A stretch of 18,953 bases of DNA from Eubacteriales bacterium (GCA_030533315.1 JAUNJL010000020.1:1-18953); one strand, 5' to 3'; shown: positions 1 to 6,776, numbered from the stretch's first letter. The notes: a model not told the origin generated them from the letters alone. Program-made: numbers and translations.

Positions 1-44
1 TCCCTTTCCAGGGGAGCCCCTTCGGCCAGCTTGGGTACTTCTCC
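1..44 (-). tRNA. tRNA-Ser (anticodon GGA), 3' part outside window
   Basis: The minus strand begins with the acceptor sequence GGAGAAG, then a class II D-arm, then an anticodon arm whose loop is CTGGAAA, giving anticodon GGA for serine UCC/UCU codons. The anticodon stem (CTCCC with GGGA...) runs off the left edge, so the variable arm, T-arm and 3' end are not seen. It has its own promoter at 95-124 and lies 168 bp downstream of a second serine tRNA in the same orientation. The call rests on the acceptor sequence, D-arm and anticodon loop. Confidence 0.85.
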
Positions 45-94
45 AAATTGCCCTAGTTTTCGCTGTGTTTCTACATCACTCACACAGCTGAATC

Positions 95-124
95 AGTATA
101 ACTCTTCTTGGTAGGTTTTGTCAA
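95..124 (-). promoter_or_regulatory. Sigma-A promoter of tRNA-Ser(GGA)
   Basis: On the minus strand a perfect -35 TTGACA (119-124) is followed after 18 bp by -10 TATACT (95-100). The start would fall near 88, about 44 nt before the tRNA. An AT-rich stretch with the short dyad TTACA-N5-TGTAA (133-147) lies just upstream of the -35 and could act as an UP element. A 7-bp stem (62-68 with 82-88) would form in the leader. Confidence 0.75.
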
Positions 125-212
125 GGACTTTTTTACATTTTTTGTAATCATTTCATCGATTAGGGTAACGGCTCAGCATTCCTGCTGACGGCCCCTTCCC
201 GTCCCCGACAAA

Positions 213-298
213 CGGAGAGAGTGGGATTCGAACCCACGCGCCCTTGCGGACAAACGGTTTTCAAGACCGCCTCGTTATGACCACTTCGATATCTCTCC
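213..298 (-). tRNA. tRNA-Ser (anticodon UGA)
   Basis: The minus strand folds as a class II tRNA of 86 nt. The acceptor GGAGAGA (298-292) pairs with TCTCTCC (220-214), with discriminator G at 213. The anticodon stem closes loop CTTGAAA (anticodon TGA, read as UGA, serine UCN codons). There is a long variable arm, and the T-arm GTGGG/CCCAC carries TTCGAAT. The three bases after the discriminator are TTT, so CCA is not encoded and must be added after transcription. RNase Z, which matures such precursors, is encoded about 2 kb upstream in the same direction. Confidence 0.95.
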
Positions 299-353
299 CT
301 GTGACATCATATCACCTACGCCGCATCCGGTTCCGTCTGTCAGCGCAAGAGAT

Positions 354-382
354 ATTCTATCACCATTCATTTCCTGTGTCAA
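354..382 (-). promoter_or_regulatory. Sigma-A promoter of tRNA-Ser(UGA)
   Basis: The minus strand shows TTGACA (377-382), a 17-bp spacer and TAGAAT (354-359), a near-consensus vegetative promoter. Transcription would start near 347 and leave about a 49-nt 5' leader for RNase P to remove. The tandem A-rich repeat at 388-419 sits where an UP element would lie. Confidence 0.8.
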
Positions 383-387
383 TAAGA

Positions 388-419
388 ACTTTCATTTTTA
401 CAAACTTTCATTTTTGCAA
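388..419. repeat. Two tandem 16-bp AT-rich repeats (probable UP element)
   Basis: The 16-bp unit ACTTTCATTTTTACAA (388-403) is repeated directly at 404-419 with one change (A to G). Read on the minus strand it is A-rich and sits just upstream of the -35 of the tRNA-Ser(UGA) promoter. The repeat is seen directly; the UP-element role is inferred from its position. Confidence 0.7.
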
Positions 420-481
420 AATAGATGGCTCCACAAGAACCCCTTCTTCATATCCCCGGCTCCTGCTTCCGTGGCCGCACT

Positions 482-1177
482 TTAATACCGAAGCTTCAGG
501 AAAGCCTCCGCCACCGCCAGGTCCTCCGGCGTAGTGATCTTGATGTTTTTATAGGAGCCCTCAAAAAGGAGCACCTTCGTTCCCTCCGCCTGCTCGACGA
601 CCATCGCGTCATCGGTGATATGGCCCATGTCCCCCTGGCGGATTTTTTCATGGGCCCTTCGGATCAGGGGATAGGAAAACACCTGCGGCGTCTGAATCGT
701 CCACAGGGTCTTTCTGTCCGGCGTCTCCCGGACGCAGCGGTCATCGTCCACGATTTTCACCGTATCCTTGGAGGGCATCCCCGCCACACAGGCCCCCGTC
801 TTTTTTACGGCTTCCAGACCTCTCTCCAGAATTTCCTCCGTGACAAAGGGGCGTACCCCGTCATGGATCAGCACGCAGCTGGCCCCTTCACAGGCCAGCA
901 GCCCCGCATATACCGAATCATATCTTTCCTTCCCTCCCGCAAGGATCCGGGAAACCTTGGCAAACCCATACCGGTCCACGATTTCCCTCCTGCAATGATC
1001 CATCTCCTCCTCCTCTGTCACTAAAAGAATGTCCTGGATCAGCGGGCTTTCCTGAAAGCAGCGGAGGGAGTAATAAAGGACCGGATAGCCCCCGATCTCC
1101 AAATACTGCTTGTGTACCTTGCTGTTCATTCGTTTTCCCTGGCCAGCGGCAAGGACAATAGCTGTGCAGCCTTCCAT
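482..1177 (-). CDS. ispD: 2-C-methyl-D-erythritol 4-phosphate cytidylyltransferase
   Basis: This cytosolic enzyme transfers CMP from CTP to methylerythritol 4-phosphate, the third step of the non-mevalonate isoprenoid pathway. The 231-residue protein is of normal length. It opens with the nucleotide-binding signature AAGQGKRM (residues 11-18), followed by KQYLEIGG with the expected lysine. The DGVRPF and TPQVF motifs of the family follow. The ATG is one base past the tsaD stop, with a GGGGGAA ribosome site inside the tsaD end, which suggests translational coupling. It is the last protein gene of the tsaE-led cluster; no terminator is visible before the tRNA promoter. ispF, often next to ispD, is not in the window. 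Confidence 0.96.
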   Translation of the reverse strand: MEGCTAIVLAAGQGKRMNSKVHKQYLEIGGYPVLYYSLRCFQESPLIQDILLVTEEEEMDHCRREIVDRYGFAKVSRILAGGKERYDSVYAGLLACEGASCVLIHDGVRPFVTEEILERGLEAVKKTGACVAGMPSKDTVKIVDDDRCVRETPDRKTLWTIQTPQVFSYPLIRRAHEKIRQGDMGHITDDAMVVEQAEGTKVLLFEGSYKNIKITTPEDLAVAEAFLKLRY

Positions 1178-1178
1178 C

Positions 1179-2204
1179 TCATCGTTCCCCCAGCTTCAGA
1201 TTGGGCACTGCGTTCAGATCCCACCCATGACGAGTTCCCTTTTGATATTCGTAATAAGCCGCCACTCCGATCATGGCGGCATTGTCCGTACAAAACACCG
1301 GGGAAGGATAGTAAAAACGAAGGCCCTCCTTCTCACAGGCATCCCTCATGGCGGCTCTCAGAGCTCCATTTGCAGCCACTCCCCCCGCAATGGCCAGCTT
1401 GTCTATATGATGATCCTTGGCTGCCAGGACGGTGTGCTCCACAAGAACCTCCACCACGGATCTCTGGAAGGAGGCCGCCAGATCCGCCTCGCAAATCTCT
1501 TCCCCCTTCATCCGTGCGTTGTTCAGATAATTCAGGACAGCCGATTTCACTCCGCTGAAGCTGAAATCATAAGGATTGTCCGCCAGCTTTCCCTTGGGAA
1601 ACTGGATGGCCAAAGGATTTCCTTCTTTAGAGAGACGGTCGATCTTGGGGCCTCCTGGATATCCCAGGCCAATGGCCCTCGCCACCTTGTCAAAGGCCTC
1701 TCCCGCTGCGTCGTCCCTGGTCCTCCCCAGGATCTGAAATTCCCCGTAATCCTTGACGATCACAAGATGAGTGTGTCCCCCTGATACGATCAGGCACAAA
1801 AACGGCGGCTCCAGCTCCGGGTGCTCGATATAGTTTGCACAGACATGCCCCTCAATGTGATGGACTCCCACCAGAGGCAGCTTCTTTGCATAGGCGATGG
1901 CCTTCGCCTCCGCCACCCCTACCAAAAGTGCGCCCACCAGTCCAGGGCCGTAGGTCACCCCCACCGCATCCAGATCGTCCAGTGTCACCTGAGCGTCCAG
2001 CAGCGCCTGTTGGATCACCTGGTTTATTTTTTCGATGTGCTTCCGGGAGGCGATCTCCGGGACCACGCCCCCATACAGCTTATGAAGCTCGATCTGCGAC
2101 GATATCACGTTGGACAGGACTGTCCTGCCGTTCTTCACAACGGCTGCCGCCGTCTCGTCACAGGAGCTTTCAATGGCAAGAATCAATGTATCTTTCATAA
2201 GCAT
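1179..2204 (-). CDS. tsaD: tRNA N6-adenosine threonylcarbamoyltransferase TsaD
   Basis: TsaD transfers the threonylcarbamoyl group onto A37 of tRNAs that read ANN codons, working with TsaB and TsaE, both encoded upstream here. The protein opens with [16 protein letters not shown], typical of the ASKHA-fold Kae1/TsaD family. It has the metal-binding HIEGH (about residues 116-120), [17 protein letters not shown] and a late CTDNAAMIG motif. I start it at the ATG at 2204 (341 residues), since homologues begin just before the ILAIESS strand. An in-frame ATG at 2198 is equally plausible. One at 2240 would overlap rnz and add residues unlike the family. No start has an ideal ribosome site: AGGAGG is present but lies too far upstream, inside the rnz end. 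Confidence 0.95.
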   Translation of the reverse strand: MLMKDTLILAIESSCDETAAAVVKNGRTVLSNVISSQIELHKLYGGVVPEIASRKHIEKINQVIQQALLDAQVTLDDLDAVGVTYGPGLVGALLVGVAEAKAIAYAKKLPLVGVHHIEGHVCANYIEHPELEPPFLCLIVSGGHTHLVIVKDYGEFQILGRTRDDAAGEAFDKVARAIGLGYPGGPKIDRLSKEGNPLAIQFPKGKLADNPYDFSFSGVKSAVLNYLNNARMKGEEICEADLAASFQRSVVEVLVEHTVLAAKDHHIDKLAIAGGVAANGALRAAMRDACEKEGLRFYYPSPVFCTDNAAMIGVAAYYEYQKGTRHGWDLNAVPNLKLGER

Positions 2205-2223
2205 ACGAAACGATCCCCATGGA

Positions 2224-3138
2224 TCATTCCTCCTCCTCAAAATTCAGCTCCGCTGTTTTTCCGTCTTTTCCCGGATAAGCCTTGGGAAAGATTTCCCGCA
2301 CCTTGTCCATAAAATCCTCTGGCCGGATCAGGGATGGACTGTAATGAGTCAGCCAAAGCTCCGCCGCCCCAGCATCCCTGGCAAGGGCCGCCGCCTCCTG
2401 GAAGGTCATGTGCTTATACCCCTTTGCCTTGTCCAGCTTATCCTCTTCCCCATACATGCCCTCACAGATGAACAGATCGGCTCCCCTTGCGTTCCGCAAA
2501 ATGGATTCCGTTGGCCGTGTATCCGTGGTATAGGTGACCTTGATCCCCTTCCTGGGCGGTCCCAGCACCATGTCCGGCGTATAGATTACGCCCTCTGATT
2601 CTATGGTCTGCCCCTTTTGGAGAGGATTCCAGAACTTCAGGGGAATCCCCTTCTCCCTTGCGTTCTCCGGGGAAAACCTTCCCTGGCGCAGGATCTCCAG
2701 CGTATACCCATAGCAGAGCACGTTGTGATTGACGCGAAAGGCCGTGATCCGATATCCGTTTATCTCTATGACCTCCTCCGGCTGGTGAAGCTCTATAAAG
2801 CGAATCTCAAAGGGAAGCTCAGGGGCGATGACTCTCAGGGCGTTCACCACCCGCTCCAGTCCCCTTGGCCCGATCAAGGTCAGCGGCTGTGTCCTGTCTG
2901 CGTTTCCCATGGTAAGAAGAAGACCCGGCAATCCACTGACGTGATCCCCGTGATAATGGGTGAAGCAGATCACGTCAATGGGCTTAAAGCTCCAGCCCTT
3001 TTCTTTCACAGCCACCTGCGTACCCTCCCCGCAGTCGATCAGAAGGCTGCTGCCGTTGTAGCGGGTCATCAGCGCCGTCAGCCACCTTTTGGGAAGGGGC
3101 ATCATTCCTCCCGTTCCTACCAGACATATATCTAACAT
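2224..3138 (-). CDS. rnz: Ribonuclease Z (tRNA 3' endonuclease)
   Basis: This metallo-beta-lactamase-fold endonuclease cleaves tRNA precursors after the discriminator base so that CCA can be added. The 304-residue protein has the zinc motif HYHGDH (residues 61-66), a long insert with GPPRKG that fits the flexible arm region, TTDTRPTE, and a late histidine in THYSPS. The start at 3138 is chosen because AGAGGAGAAAC directly precedes it and the beta-strand [10 protein letters not shown] begins there; longer in-frame versions lack family resemblance. It lies 40 bp after rimI and 19 bp before tsaD in the same operon. The serine tRNA at the end of this gene run lacks encoded CCA, so it is a natural substrate. 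Confidence 0.93.
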   Translation of the reverse strand: MLDICLVGTGGMMPLPKRWLTALMTRYNGSSLLIDCGEGTQVAVKEKGWSFKPIDVICFTHYHGDHVSGLPGLLLTMGNADRTQPLTLIGPRGLERVVNALRVIAPELPFEIRFIELHQPEEVIEINGYRITAFRVNHNVLCYGYTLEILRQGRFSPENAREKGIPLKFWNPLQKGQTIESEGVIYTPDMVLGPPRKGIKVTYTTDTRPTESILRNARGADLFICEGMYGEEDKLDKAKGYKHMTFQEAAALARDAGAAELWLTHYSPSLIRPEDFMDKVREIFPKAYPGKDGKTAELNFEEEE

Positions 3139-3178
3139 GTTTCTCCTCTTTTTCTCTGTATAATTTCCATTTTCTCTG

Positions 3179-3640
3179 TCAATCCCCATTCTTCGGGGAA
3201 TCGTCCTCCTCATAGAGGGACATTAGGACCGCGTCCTCCGGCGGAGACGTATAATAGCCCTTGCGAAGTCCGTCCCGCCGAAAGCCCAGCCGCTGGTAAA
3301 GGCGAATGGCTGTGCAGTTTCCCTTGCGGACCTCCAGGTGGATGATTTTGATCCCCTGCTGCCTGGCCAGCCGTATCATCCCGCCCACCAGAAAGCCGCC
3401 GATCCCTTCCCGGCGGCGCTCCTCTCTCACAGCCACGTTGGTCACGTCCCCCTCGTCCAGAACCATCAAAAGACCACAGTAGCCCAAAATCCTTCCCTTT
3501 TCCTCCACCACGAGGAACATGGCGTTTTCCTTTGTAAGGTAGGTGAAAAAGCCTTCTCTTGTCCATGGGACCGAAAACACGGCGTTTTCAATTTCCAGAA
3601 CCTGCTCCAGATCCTCCACCAGCATTTCCCGCAGCACCAT
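3179..3640 (-). CDS. rimI: Ribosomal protein S18-alanine N-acetyltransferase RimI (GNAT)
   Basis: This is a GNAT-fold acetyltransferase of 153 residues. RimI acetylates the N-terminus of ribosomal protein S18 using acetyl-CoA. The acetyl-CoA loop is visible as RREGIGG near residue 76, preceded by the strand VTNVAVREE. The later EVRKGNCTAIRLYQRLGF is the usual RimI C-terminal signature. The start at 3640 has AAAGGAGCGGGCGT in front. It lies 12 bp after tsaB; tsaB-rimI-tsaD neighbourhood is common in bacteria and supports RimI over an unrelated GNAT enzyme. Confidence 0.92.
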   Translation of the reverse strand: MVLREMLVEDLEQVLEIENAVFSVPWTREGFFTYLTKENAMFLVVEEKGRILGYCGLLMVLDEGDVTNVAVREERRREGIGGFLVGGMIRLARQQGIKIIHLEVRKGNCTAIRLYQRLGFRRDGLRKGYYTSPPEDAVLMSLYEEDDSPKNGD

Positions 3641-3652
3641 ACGCCCGCTCCT

Positions 3653-4414
3653 TTACCGGTCCATGGAGCGTACCGGACAGGAGTCCCCCGCGCTTCCATC
3701 TTTGTCTGCGGCAGCGCCTTCCCTTGCCCTTCGCTCCCTCTCCGCCTGAGAAGCCCTCAGATACTGGGGCGCATGATCCTTCGCCTCCTGCACCCTTCCT
3801 TCCTGGAAGTAAATCCCTCCCAGAGCCGCAACGGCCGCCGCCCTCTGGCGGTTCAGGTGAGCCGGGGCAAAGGAATAGGGGACCGTGAGGGCGCCCGCGA
3901 TGACATCCCGGTAAACAGGCACCCCGTCCCCTAGAAATATGACCGGCTCCCCCTTTCTCTCCAGGATCTCTGTCAGATCCCCAATGGAAAGGGCCGTCTG
4001 ATCTTGAACCGTCACCAGGCGATGGTTCTCAAACCGGTAGATTCCCGTATATACCTGACTCCGCCTGGCATCCATAATGGGGCAGATCAGCCCGCGCGCA
4101 TCATAAAGATTGTACGCCAGGGCCTCCACCGTGGGAACGGCCACCAGCGGCTTTCCCAGGGCAAGCCCCAGTCCCTTTGCGGTGGCGGAGCCGATGCGAA
4201 GTCCGGTAAAGGAGCCAGGCCCCGCTGCCACCGCAATAGCGTCGATGGAGGCAAGCTCCAGCTCCGTCATAGACACCAGCTGGTCCAGCATGGGGAGCAG
4301 GGTCTGGGAATGTGTCTTCTTATAGTTCACAGTATATTCTGCCAGCAGGGTATCCTCCTGTAGGATCGCCGCGGAGGCCACCATACCCGAGCTGTCCAGT
4401 GCTAATATTTTCAT
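3653..4414 (-). CDS. tsaB: tRNA threonylcarbamoyladenosine synthesis protein TsaB
   Basis: TsaB is the scaffold partner of TsaD in the t6A37 synthesis complex. The 253-residue protein opens with KILALDSSG and contains the signature AVAAGPGSFTGLRIG and GLALGKPLVAVPTVEALA. It is catalytically inactive in known homologues. The start at 4414 has AAAGGAGAAACC directly upstream; an in-frame extension to 4474 is rejected because it is basic and not family-like. The ribosome site belongs to a hairpin element (4417-4446) related to the repeats before galE. It lies 56 bp after tsaE and 12 bp before rimI. The C-terminal tail from about residue 220 is charged and Ala-rich and probably variable. Confidence 0.94.
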   Translation of the reverse strand: MKILALDSSGMVASAAILQEDTLLAEYTVNYKKTHSQTLLPMLDQLVSMTELELASIDAIAVAAGPGSFTGLRIGSATAKGLGLALGKPLVAVPTVEALAYNLYDARGLICPIMDARRSQVYTGIYRFENHRLVTVQDQTALSIGDLTEILERKGEPVIFLGDGVPVYRDVIAGALTVPYSFAPAHLNRQRAAAVAALGGIYFQEGRVQEAKDHAPQYLRASQAERERRAREGAAADKDGSAGDSCPVRSMDR

Positions 4415-4416
4415 GG

Positions 4417-4446
4417 TTTCTCCTTTCATGGCACACCTTCTGCGCC
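4417..4446 (-). repeat. Hairpin plus Shine-Dalgarno element upstream of tsaB
   Basis: Read on the minus strand, GGCGCA-GAAGG-TGTGCC forms a 6-bp stem with a 5-nt loop, followed by ATGAAAGGAGAAA and the tsaB start. The 64-bp repeats before galE carry GGCACA-N5-TGTGCC followed by GTGAAAGGAGAAA. The one stem difference (A to G) changes A-U to G-U and keeps the pairing. It fills most of the 56-bp tsaE-tsaB spacer. Confidence 0.65.
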
Positions 4447-4470
4447 GACAATGGCAGGGACGCCCAATCC

Positions 4471-4908
4471 TCACAGGCCGCCGGAAAGTCCCGTGATGGT
4501 GATCCTCCGGTGATCAAAGCCTTTCTCCAGATCCTTTTCGATGGTGACCCAGATGCAGTTTTCCGGCAAAAGCTCCCGGATCATCCCAGCCCACTCGATC
4601 AGACAGATCCCCTCTCCAAAAAAATAATCATCATACCCGATCTCCTCCATCTCCTCAATGTCCCCGATCCGATACACGTCAAAATGATAAAACGGAAAAC
4701 GTCCCGTCTCATATTCCTGAAGGATGGTAAAGGTGGGGCTGCTGATGGGTTCACAGATTCCCAGGCCTGCGGCAAACCCCTGGCTAAAAACCGTCTTTCC
4801 CACTCCAAGGTCTCCCTCCATGGCGTAAATCTGCCCCGGCAGGGCCGCCGCCCCGATCCTTTTTCCTAATTCAAAGGTCTCTTCCCCACTATGGGTTTCT
4901 ACGATCAT
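4471..4908 (-). CDS. tsaE: tRNA threonylcarbamoyladenosine synthesis ATPase TsaE
   Basis: TsaE is the P-loop ATPase that drives turnover of the TsaB-TsaD complex. The 145-residue protein has the Walker A GDLGVGKT (residues 32-39), SSPTFT (56-61), HFDVYR (75-80) and LIEWA (103-107), all standard for the family. The start at 4908 is chosen over 4965 for three reasons: GAGGAAAAAAGT precedes it, the protein then has family length, and the promoter at 4966-4994 would start transcripts near 4958, downstream of the longer start. It is the first gene of the cluster. Confidence 0.94.
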   Translation of the reverse strand: MIVETHSGEETFELGKRIGAAALPGQIYAMEGDLGVGKTVFSQGFAAGLGICEPISSPTFTILQEYETGRFPFYHFDVYRIGDIEEMEEIGYDDYFFGEGICLIEWAGMIRELLPENCIWVTIEKDLEKGFDHRRITITGLSGGL

Positions 4909-4944
4909 ACTTTTTTCCTCTTCCATTGCGGTCATGCTTTTTAC

Positions 4945-4973
4945 TTGCGAAATCATTCTTTGCATATTATAAT
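4945..4973 (+). promoter_or_regulatory. Sigma-A promoter of ppiB
   Basis: TTGCGA (4945-4950), 17 bp, then TATAAT (4968-4973). Transcription would start near 4980, 40 nt before the ppiB ATG. Its -10 overlaps the -10 of the opposite tsaE promoter by four bases because ATTATAAT is self-complementary. Confidence 0.8.
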
Positions 4974-4994
4974 GGAACGGTTAAGGAAATACAA
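4966..4994 (-). promoter_or_regulatory. Sigma-A promoter of the tsaE operon
   Basis: On the minus strand TTGTAT (4989-4994), 17 bp, then TATAAT (4966-4971). The start would fall near 4958, leaving about 50 nt of leader before tsaE. It overlaps the ppiB promoter on the other strand. Confidence 0.75.
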
Positions 4995-5019
4995 TACTTT
5001 TTAAAAAGGAGAAAAAACT

Positions 5020-5538
5020 ATGGCAAATCCAGTCGTTACCATTACCATGGAAAACGGGGACGTGATGAAAGCGGAGCTGTACCCGGAGATCGCCCCCAAT
5101 ACAGTGAACAATTTCATCAGCCTTGTAAAAAAGGGATTTTATGATGGCCTTATCTTCCACCGGGTCATCGCAGGCTTCATGATCCAGGGCGGATGCCCCG
5201 ACGGTACCGGTATGGGCGGCCCCGGCTACACCATCAAGGGCGAATTTTCCCAGAATGGATTTCCCAATGATCTGAAGCACACCCCCGGCGTCCTGTCCAT
5301 GGCAAGGGCCATGCATCCCGATTCCGCAGGAAGCCAGTTCTTCATCATGCACCAGACCAGCCCCCATCTGGACGGCGCCTACGCCGCATTCGGAAAGGTG
5401 ACCGAAGGGATGGACGTGGTCAACAAGATCGCCGGCGTGGACACGGACTACAGCGACAGGCCCTTGGACGAGCAAAAGATCCGTTCCATGACCGTGGACA
5501 CCTTCGGTGAAGAATATCCGGAGCCAGCAAAACGATAA
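5020..5538 (+). CDS. ppiB: Cyclophilin-type peptidyl-prolyl cis-trans isomerase
   Basis: This enzyme speeds cis-trans isomerisation of peptide bonds before proline and helps folding. The 172-residue protein shows the single cyclophilin domain from start to end: FHRVIAGFMIQGG with the catalytic arginine, GYTIKGEF, GVLSMARA, then SQFFIMHQTSPHLDGAYAAFG. There is no signal peptide, so it is cytosolic. AAAAAGGAGAAAAAACT precedes the ATG. It is a single-gene unit with its own promoter and terminator. The gene symbol reflects the common use for cytosolic bacterial cyclophilins. Confidence 0.95.
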   Translation: MANPVVTITMENGDVMKAELYPEIAPNTVNNFISLVKKGFYDGLIFHRVIAGFMIQGGCPDGTGMGGPGYTIKGEFSQNGFPNDLKHTPGVLSMARAMHPDSAGSQFFIMHQTSPHLDGAYAAFGKVTEGMDVVNKIAGVDTDYSDRPLDEQKIRSMTVDTFGEEYPEPAKR

Positions 5539-5550
5539 CCCCTTCTTCAC

Positions 5551-5581
5551 AGACAGCCGCAGATACGGCTGTCTTTTTTTA
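5551..5581 (+). terminator. Rho-independent terminator of ppiB
   Basis: A 9-bp stem AGACAGCCG/CGGCTGTCT with a 6-nt loop is followed by a run of T residues, 12 bp after the ppiB stop. Confidence 0.92.
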
Positions 5582-5656
5582 CCCGCTCCTCCCTCCGGTC
5601 AGGGATCGGGCATCCCCTTCCAGGTTATTTACCCATCAAAAAAGACCTGCTCATCC

Positions 5657-6307
5657 TCAGAAAATCTTTACCTCCCCGTCTGCCGTCCCAAAATACACTT
5701 CCTTTTCTCTCTCCAGAAGGGCCCTGCCGTTCGTTCCCTCCGTGATGGCCTTTTCCAGACTCTCCACCTGGTCAAAGGCAGCCAGAAGCCTCATGACCAC
5801 CTTGTCCGTGTATTCTGCTTCCAGCACAGGGATCTGCCTTTCCCCCGCAATGTACTGAAGCTTTCCGATCCCCGTATAATCCGTGGTAACCTCCAAGATG
5901 GTCCCCCTCGTCTTTTCCATCACGACGCTGGCCCGAAGCCCTTCCTGGACCGCCTTGGAATAGGCCCGTACCAAACCTCCCGTTCCCAGGAGCACGCCTC
6001 CAAAATAGCGGGTGACCACCACCGCCGTGTTGTACAGCCCTTCTCCCAAAAGCACGTCCAGCATGGGCCTCCCGGCCGTACCGGAAGGCTCTCCATCGTC
6101 GCTGCATCTGGTACATTCCCGATTTTCCCCCACCGTGTAAGCATGACAATTGTGTCTTGCGTCCCAGTATTTCTTTTTTATTTCTTCTACGAAGGCCACC
6201 GCCTCCTCCTCGCTGCTCACAGGGCGCACCGTCGCAATAAACCTGGATTTTTTTTCCGTGATCTCTCCCTCTCCCCCCTGATAAACAGTCTTGTACCGAT
6301 CCAACAT
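5657..6307 (-). CDS. yigZ: YigZ/IMPACT family protein (UPF0029)
   Basis: The 217-residue protein carries the IMPACT N-terminal signature SDDGEPSGTAGRPML, followed by GLYNTAVVVTRYFGGVLLGTGGLVRAYSKA, and a C-terminal UPF0029 domain that resembles a ribosome-associated fold. The biochemical role of bacterial YigZ is not settled; family members are linked to translation control in eukaryotes. The start at 6307 has GGAGGCGATGGT in front and gives family length; an in-frame start at 6427 would add about 40 unrelated residues. A possible extended -10 (TGATATCAT near 6357) lies upstream but its -35 is poor. No terminator is evident after the stop. Confidence 0.92.
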   Translation of the reverse strand: MLDRYKTVYQGGEGEITEKKSRFIATVRPVSSEEEAVAFVEEIKKKYWDARHNCHAYTVGENRECTRCSDDGEPSGTAGRPMLDVLLGEGLYNTAVVVTRYFGGVLLGTGGLVRAYSKAVQEGLRASVVMEKTRGTILEVTTDYTGIGKLQYIAGERQIPVLEAEYTDKVVMRLLAAFDQVESLEKAITEGTNGRALLEREKEVYFGTADGEVKIF

Positions 6308-6461
6308 ACCATCGCCTCCCTCGTTTTCTGCGGTTTTTCCATGATCTTTCCACCATGATATCATGTTTTTCCCAAAATCGCCATAGCTGGATCCTCTGCC
6401 GCACACAGGGAGATGAAATTTTGTCACGATCCGCAGGCTGTGGCCCGTGTTTACACAAGGA
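6308..6461. other. Intergenic spacer upstream of yigZ
   Basis: I see no gene here. It contains a 12-bp perfect palindrome CATGATATCATG (6354-6365) that also supplies the only candidate -10 for yigZ on the minus strand. No RNA gene or riboswitch is recognised. Confidence 0.4.
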
Positions 6462-6491
6462 TTGACAAACGAAAATCATCTATGATAAAGT
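6462..6491 (+). promoter_or_regulatory. Possible promoter before the gene remnant
   Basis: A perfect -35 TTGACA (6462-6467) is followed after 18 bp by TAAAGT (6486-6491), matching the -10 consensus at four of six positions. The -10 is weak, so the call is tentative. Confidence 0.4.
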
Positions 6492-6493
6492 GA

Positions 6494-6768
6494 ACAAAGA
6501 AAGTCTATGATACAAAAGAGGGGGAGGACTGGCCGTATGACCGGGCCTCAACGTTTTTCGCTCCCCCGATCTGACTGGTAATTGCTACGGTTTCGCCTGC
6601 TGTGTGGCCTCCTGCGCAAAGGAGCTGGGTTTTGAACCCTACGTGATCGTTTCCACCGGGGACCATGGCTTCGTGATGATCGATGGGCGGTATTACGACA
6701 ATATGTCAGCCCTCTATGGCTCCGCTGTCCACCCTCCCTACGGCATCTTTCGTAAGGTCAGATTTTAA
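6494..6768 (+). pseudogene. Remnant of a transglutaminase-like protein, frameshifted
   Basis: From 6541 to the stop at 6766-6768 one frame encodes a C-terminal segment with GNCYGFACC, then DHGFVMIDG, then YYDNM. This spacing of Cys, His and Asp matches the catalytic triad of transglutaminase-like (papain-fold) domains. No in-frame start or signal peptide precedes it; the frame is closed by TGA at 6538. Just upstream, another frame (6494-6559) reads like coding sequence (KEGEDWPYDRASTFF) and ends at TGA exactly where the first frame takes over, so a frameshift joins them. Only about 90 codons remain of what is normally a larger protein. A terminator still follows. A GGGGGAGG site precedes an ATG at 6537, but that frame closes after 14 codons. 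Confidence 0.55.
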
Positions 6769-6776
6769 AGAAAGTC

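Noticed and set aside
163..194. Hairpin TCAGCA-TTCC-TGCTGA as a terminator for tRNA-Ser(UGA)
   Set aside because: The stem is only 6 bp and no T-run follows on the minus strand.
4981..5550. A 189-codon minus-strand frame over ppiB
   Set aside because: It is antisense to a clear cyclophilin gene and would begin inside the ppiB terminator region.
5640..5656. Terminator after yigZ (TCTTTTTTG on the minus strand)
   Set aside because: The T-run is present but no convincing stem precedes it.
6530..6580. Programmed frameshift joining the short ATG-started ORF at 6537 to the transglutaminase-like frame
   Set aside because: No slippery heptamer or prfB-like signal is present, and the upstream coding-like frame is a third one. 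Decay explains the data better.
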